From CAKZLS01 sp963786305 (GTDB taxonomy: Bacteria; Pseudomonadota; Alphaproteobacteria; Rhodospirillales; Defluviicoccaceae): 64,000 nt of DNA. Shown here piece by piece: positions 60,905-64,000 of this stretch. The notes below the pieces were generated by a model. It was not told where the DNA came from. It saw only the letters and a program-made list of their open reading frames with translations, and searched no databases. The position numbers and the translations under genes are program-made. The stretch's first letter is position 1, and each line of letters begins with the position of its first letter. The stretch covers positions 620,001 through 684,000 of the forward strand of contig CAWAYL010000014.1 of the NCBI GenBank assembly GCA_963786305.1. Direction: 5' to 3'.

Positions 60905-63900
60905 ATGGCGATTATGTTTTCGGGTTGCAAGCCCGTACGGATTAATTTCGGCCGGATTGCGGCGGCCGTGCCCATGCCGAATCTCATCGAGGTGCAAAAG
61001 CGGTCCTACGACGGTTTCCTGCAGCGCGAAGTGCCGGAGGAACAGCGTCTCGACGTGGGCATTCAGGAGGTGTTCAAGTCGGTTTTCCCGATCAAGGACT
61101 TCTCCGGCCGGGGTACGCTGGAGTACGTGCGGTTCGAGTTCGAGGATCCGAAATACGACGTGGAGGAATGCCAGCAGCGGGGCATGACCTACGCCGCGCC
61201 GCTGAAGGTGATCCTGCGCCTGGTGGTCTGGGACATCGAGGAGGAAACGGGCGCGCGCTCCATCCGCGACATCAAGGAGCAGGACGTCTACATGGGCGAC
61301 ATGCCGTTGATGACCGATAACGGCACCTTCGTCGTCAATGGAACCGAGCGCGTGATCGTGTCGCAAATGCACCGCTCGCCGGGCGTGTTCTTCGATCACG
61401 ACAAGGGCAAGACCCATTCGTCCGGCAAGTACCTGTTCGCGGCCCGGGTCATTCCCTATCGCGGATCCTGGCTCGACTTCGAGTTCGACGCCAAGGATCT
61501 CGTGTTCGTCCGCATCGACCGCCGCCGCAAGCTGCCGGTGACGACCCTGCTCATGGCGCTCGACGGCAACGACACCGAGCGGCTGCGTGCCGAACGGGCC
61601 GTGGAGGGACGGTCGCTGGACGCCGACGAGGTGACCGGCCTGTCGCCCGAGGAGATCCTCGACTATTTCTACGAAAAGGTGACCTTCACGTCCGTCGGCG
61701 AGGGATGGAAGACGGAGTTCCGCCCGGAGCGCATGCGCGGCCTGAAGTTGACCCGCGACCTGATCGACGCCAATACCGGAGAGCATTTGGCGGACGCGGG
61801 CGCGAAGCTGACGCCGCGGCTGCTGCGCGATCTCGATGAGAGGGGCTTGAAGGACCAGTTGGTGCCCGACGAGGACCTCGTCGGCCGCTACGTGGCGGAA
61901 GACGTGATCAACGAGGAGACCGGCGAGATCTACGTGGAAGCCGGCGGCGAGATCACCGAGGAGTCGCTCGCCGCCCTCAAGGACATCGGCGTCCAGGAGA
62001 TCCGCACCCTCGCCATCGACCATATCAACGTCGGTCCCTACATGCGCAACACCCTCGCGGTGGACAAGAATTCCGCCCGCGAGGAAGCGCTGTTCGACAT
62101 CTACCGGGTGATGCGCCCGGGCGAGCCGCCCACCATCGAAACCGCCGAGGCCCTGTTCAACGGGCTGTTCTTCGACTCGGAGCGCTACGATCTGTCCGCC
62201 GTCGGCCGCGTCAAGATGAACGCCCGCCTCGGGTTCGAGACCGACGACTCCGATCCGGGTGTTGCGCAAGCAGGACATCCTCGCGGTCGTCAAGGTGCTG
62301 GTGGATCTCAAGGATGGCCGCGGCGAAATCGACGACATCGACCATCTCGGCAACCGCCGCGTGCGATCGGTCGGCGAGCTGCTGGAGAACCAGTACCGCA
62401 TCGGCCTGTTGCGCATGGAGCGGGCCATCCGCGAGCGCATGAGCTCGGTCGACATCGATACGGTCATGCCGCAGGAACTGATCAACGCCAAGCCGGCCGC
62501 GGCGGCCGTTCGGGAGTTTTTCGGATCGTCCCAGCTCAGTCAGTTCATGGATCAGACCAATCCGCTGTCCGAGATCACCCACAAGCGGCGGCTGTCGGCT
62601 CTCGGGCCGGGCGGCCTGACCCGCGAGCGGGCCGGGTTCGAGGTCCGCGACGTCCACCCCACGCACTACGGGCGCATTTGCCCCATCGAAACGCCGGAAG
62701 GGCCGAACATCGGTCTGATCAACTCGTTGGCCACGTTCGCCCAGGTCAACAAGTACGGCTTCATCGAAACGCCCTACCGGCGGGTGGAGGACGGCCAGGT
62801 CAGCGACGAGGTCGTCTACATGTCGGCGATGGAAGAGGGCCGCTACACCATCGCGCAGGCCAACGCCGAGCTGGATGACGAGAACCGCTTCGCCTCCGAC
62901 CTGGTCAGCTGCCGCCAGCGGCAACGACTTCATGCTGTCGCGGCCCGAAGACATCGATTACATCGACGTTTCGCCGAAGCAGCTGGTGTCGGTGGCGACG
63001 GCGCTCATTCCGTTCCTCGAGAACGACGACGCCAACCGGGCGCTGATGGGCTCGAACATGCAGCGCCAGGCGGTGCCGCTGGTCCGCGCCGAGGCCCCGA
63101 TCATCGGCACCGGGATGGAGGCCGCCGTGGCCCGCGATTCGGGCGCGACCATCGTCGCGCGGCGGTCGGGCGACCGTCGATCAGGTGGACGCCACCCGTA
63201 TCGTCATCCGGGCGACCGAGGAGACATCCCATTCGGCGTCGGGCGTCGACATCTACAATCTTCTGAAGTTCCAGCGCTCCAACCAGAACACCACCATCCA
63301 CCAGCGGCCGCTGGTCAAGGTGGGCGAGGTGGTTCAGGCCGGCAGCATCATCGCCGACGGTCCGTCGACCGATCAGGGCGAGCTGGCGCTCGGGCGCAAC
63401 GTCCTGGTGGCGTTCATGCCGTGGCAGGGCTACAACTTCGAGGACTCGATCCTGATCTCGGAGCGCATGGTCCGCGACGACGTGTTCACCTCGATCCACA
63501 TCGAGGAATTCGAGGTCATGGCCCGCGATACCAAGCTGGGCCAGGAAGAAATCACCCGCGATATTCCCAATGTCGGCGAGGAAGCGCTCAAGAACCTCGA
63601 CGAGGCCGGCATCGTCTACATCGGCGCCGAGGTCAAGCCCGGCGATATCCTGGTGGGCAAGGTGACGCCGAAGGGCGAAACGCCGATGACGCCGGAGGAG
63701 AAGCTGCTGCGGGCGATCTTCGGCGAAAAGGCCGCGGACGTCCGCGATACCTCGTTGAAGGTGCCGCCCGGGGTGACCGGGACGGTGCTCGAAGTGCGCG
63801 TGTTTTCACGCCGGGGCGTCGAGAAGGACGCCCGCGCCATGGCGATCGAACGCTCCGAGATCGAGCGGCTGGCCAAGGACCGCGACGATGAACGCGCCAT

Positions 63901-64000
63901 TCTCGAGCGCAGCTTCTATCCCCGGCTCAAGGATCTGATTTTCGGGCAGACGGTGGTCAGCGGCCCCAAGGGCATGAAAGAGGGCGTGGTCGTCGACGAA
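60905..64000 (+). CDS. rpoB: RNA polymerase beta subunit (partial at 3' end, three frameshifts)
   Basis: The N-terminal two-thirds of RpoB, the catalytic subunit shared with RpoC. The N-terminus shows VPMPNLIEVQKRSYDGFLQR and GIQEVFKSVFPIKDFSG. The rifampicin region reads FFGSSQLSQFMDQTNPLSEI then HKRRLSALGPGGLTRER, with no obvious resistance change. Breaks near 62262 (extra C), 62917 and 63166 are each repaired by one base. ATG 60905 gives MAIMFSGCKPVR. The window ends inside the gene. Confidence 0.95.

Overview
The window looks like a chromosomal segment of an alphaproteobacterium, most likely a Rhodospirillales-type organism. The sequence evidence is high GC content, a recA-alaS pair, a CckA-type hybrid kinase next to the flagellar export genes, a fused indolepyruvate ferredoxin oxidoreductase, and the order rlmB, tRNA-Tyr, tRNA-Gly, tuf, tRNA-Trp, secE, nusG, rplK, rplA, rplJ, rplL, rpoB. 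I could not run a phylogeny, so the placement is inference. No prophage, complete insertion sequence, CRISPR array or rRNA gene was seen.

Layout. 1-4060: the end of the flagellar export cluster (fliE partial, fliQ, fliR, flhB) and a CckA-like hybrid kinase, with a 121-bp MITE-like element between them. 4047-6336: a LuxR-type regulator on the minus strand and an 820-bp non-coding gap carrying nine short hairpins. 6337-16075: recA, alaS, an MFS carrier, an SLC12-like permease, a cation diffusion facilitator and a MoxR ATPase. 16171-18058: a patch of small genes, with a MNT/HEPN toxin-antitoxin pair, a truncated VapC, a DUF6940-type protein and a truncated Nudix gene. 18187-24536: PAP2 phosphatase, UDP-glucuronate epimerase type gene, MBL phosphodiesterase, indolepyruvate oxidoreductase. 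24537-30967: an accessory block with AT-rich spacers. It holds a near-consensus Fur box and promoter, a multicopper oxidase, an in-frame RTX segment, a 52-codon ORF, an ATP-grasp ligase and a VCBS/cadherin-like protein. 31083-45118: carriers, glucokinase, cyclophilin, HAD phosphatase, two RlpA genes around a PRC-barrel gene, a VWA protein, an orphan ParD, a LysM protein, an MscS channel, a fasciclin protein and polyphosphate kinase. 45473-54619: TrkH, ketopantoate reductase, an exonuclease-CBS-DUF294 fusion, a serine protease, a SPINDLY-like glycosyltransferase and a JmjC protein. 54665-64000: the translation/transcription cluster ending in a partial rpoB.

The main caution is sequence quality. 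About 25 otherwise intact genes, including recA, alaS, flhB and rpoB, are broken by frameshifts. Almost every one can be repaired by removing a single base, on both strands, which points to an insertion-type sequencing or assembly error rather than gene decay. Each affected gene is annotated here as one locus across its breaks. Intervals such as 25.1-29.6 kb, 42.3-45.1 kb and 54.7-62.2 kb show no breaks and can be read literally.

The most interesting biology is in 24.8-31.0 kb: a probably iron-regulated, signal-peptide-less multicopper oxidase separated from RTX repeats in the same frame by a single TAG and a strong hairpin, followed by an ATP-grasp ligase paired with an unusual proline/tyrosine-rich protein.
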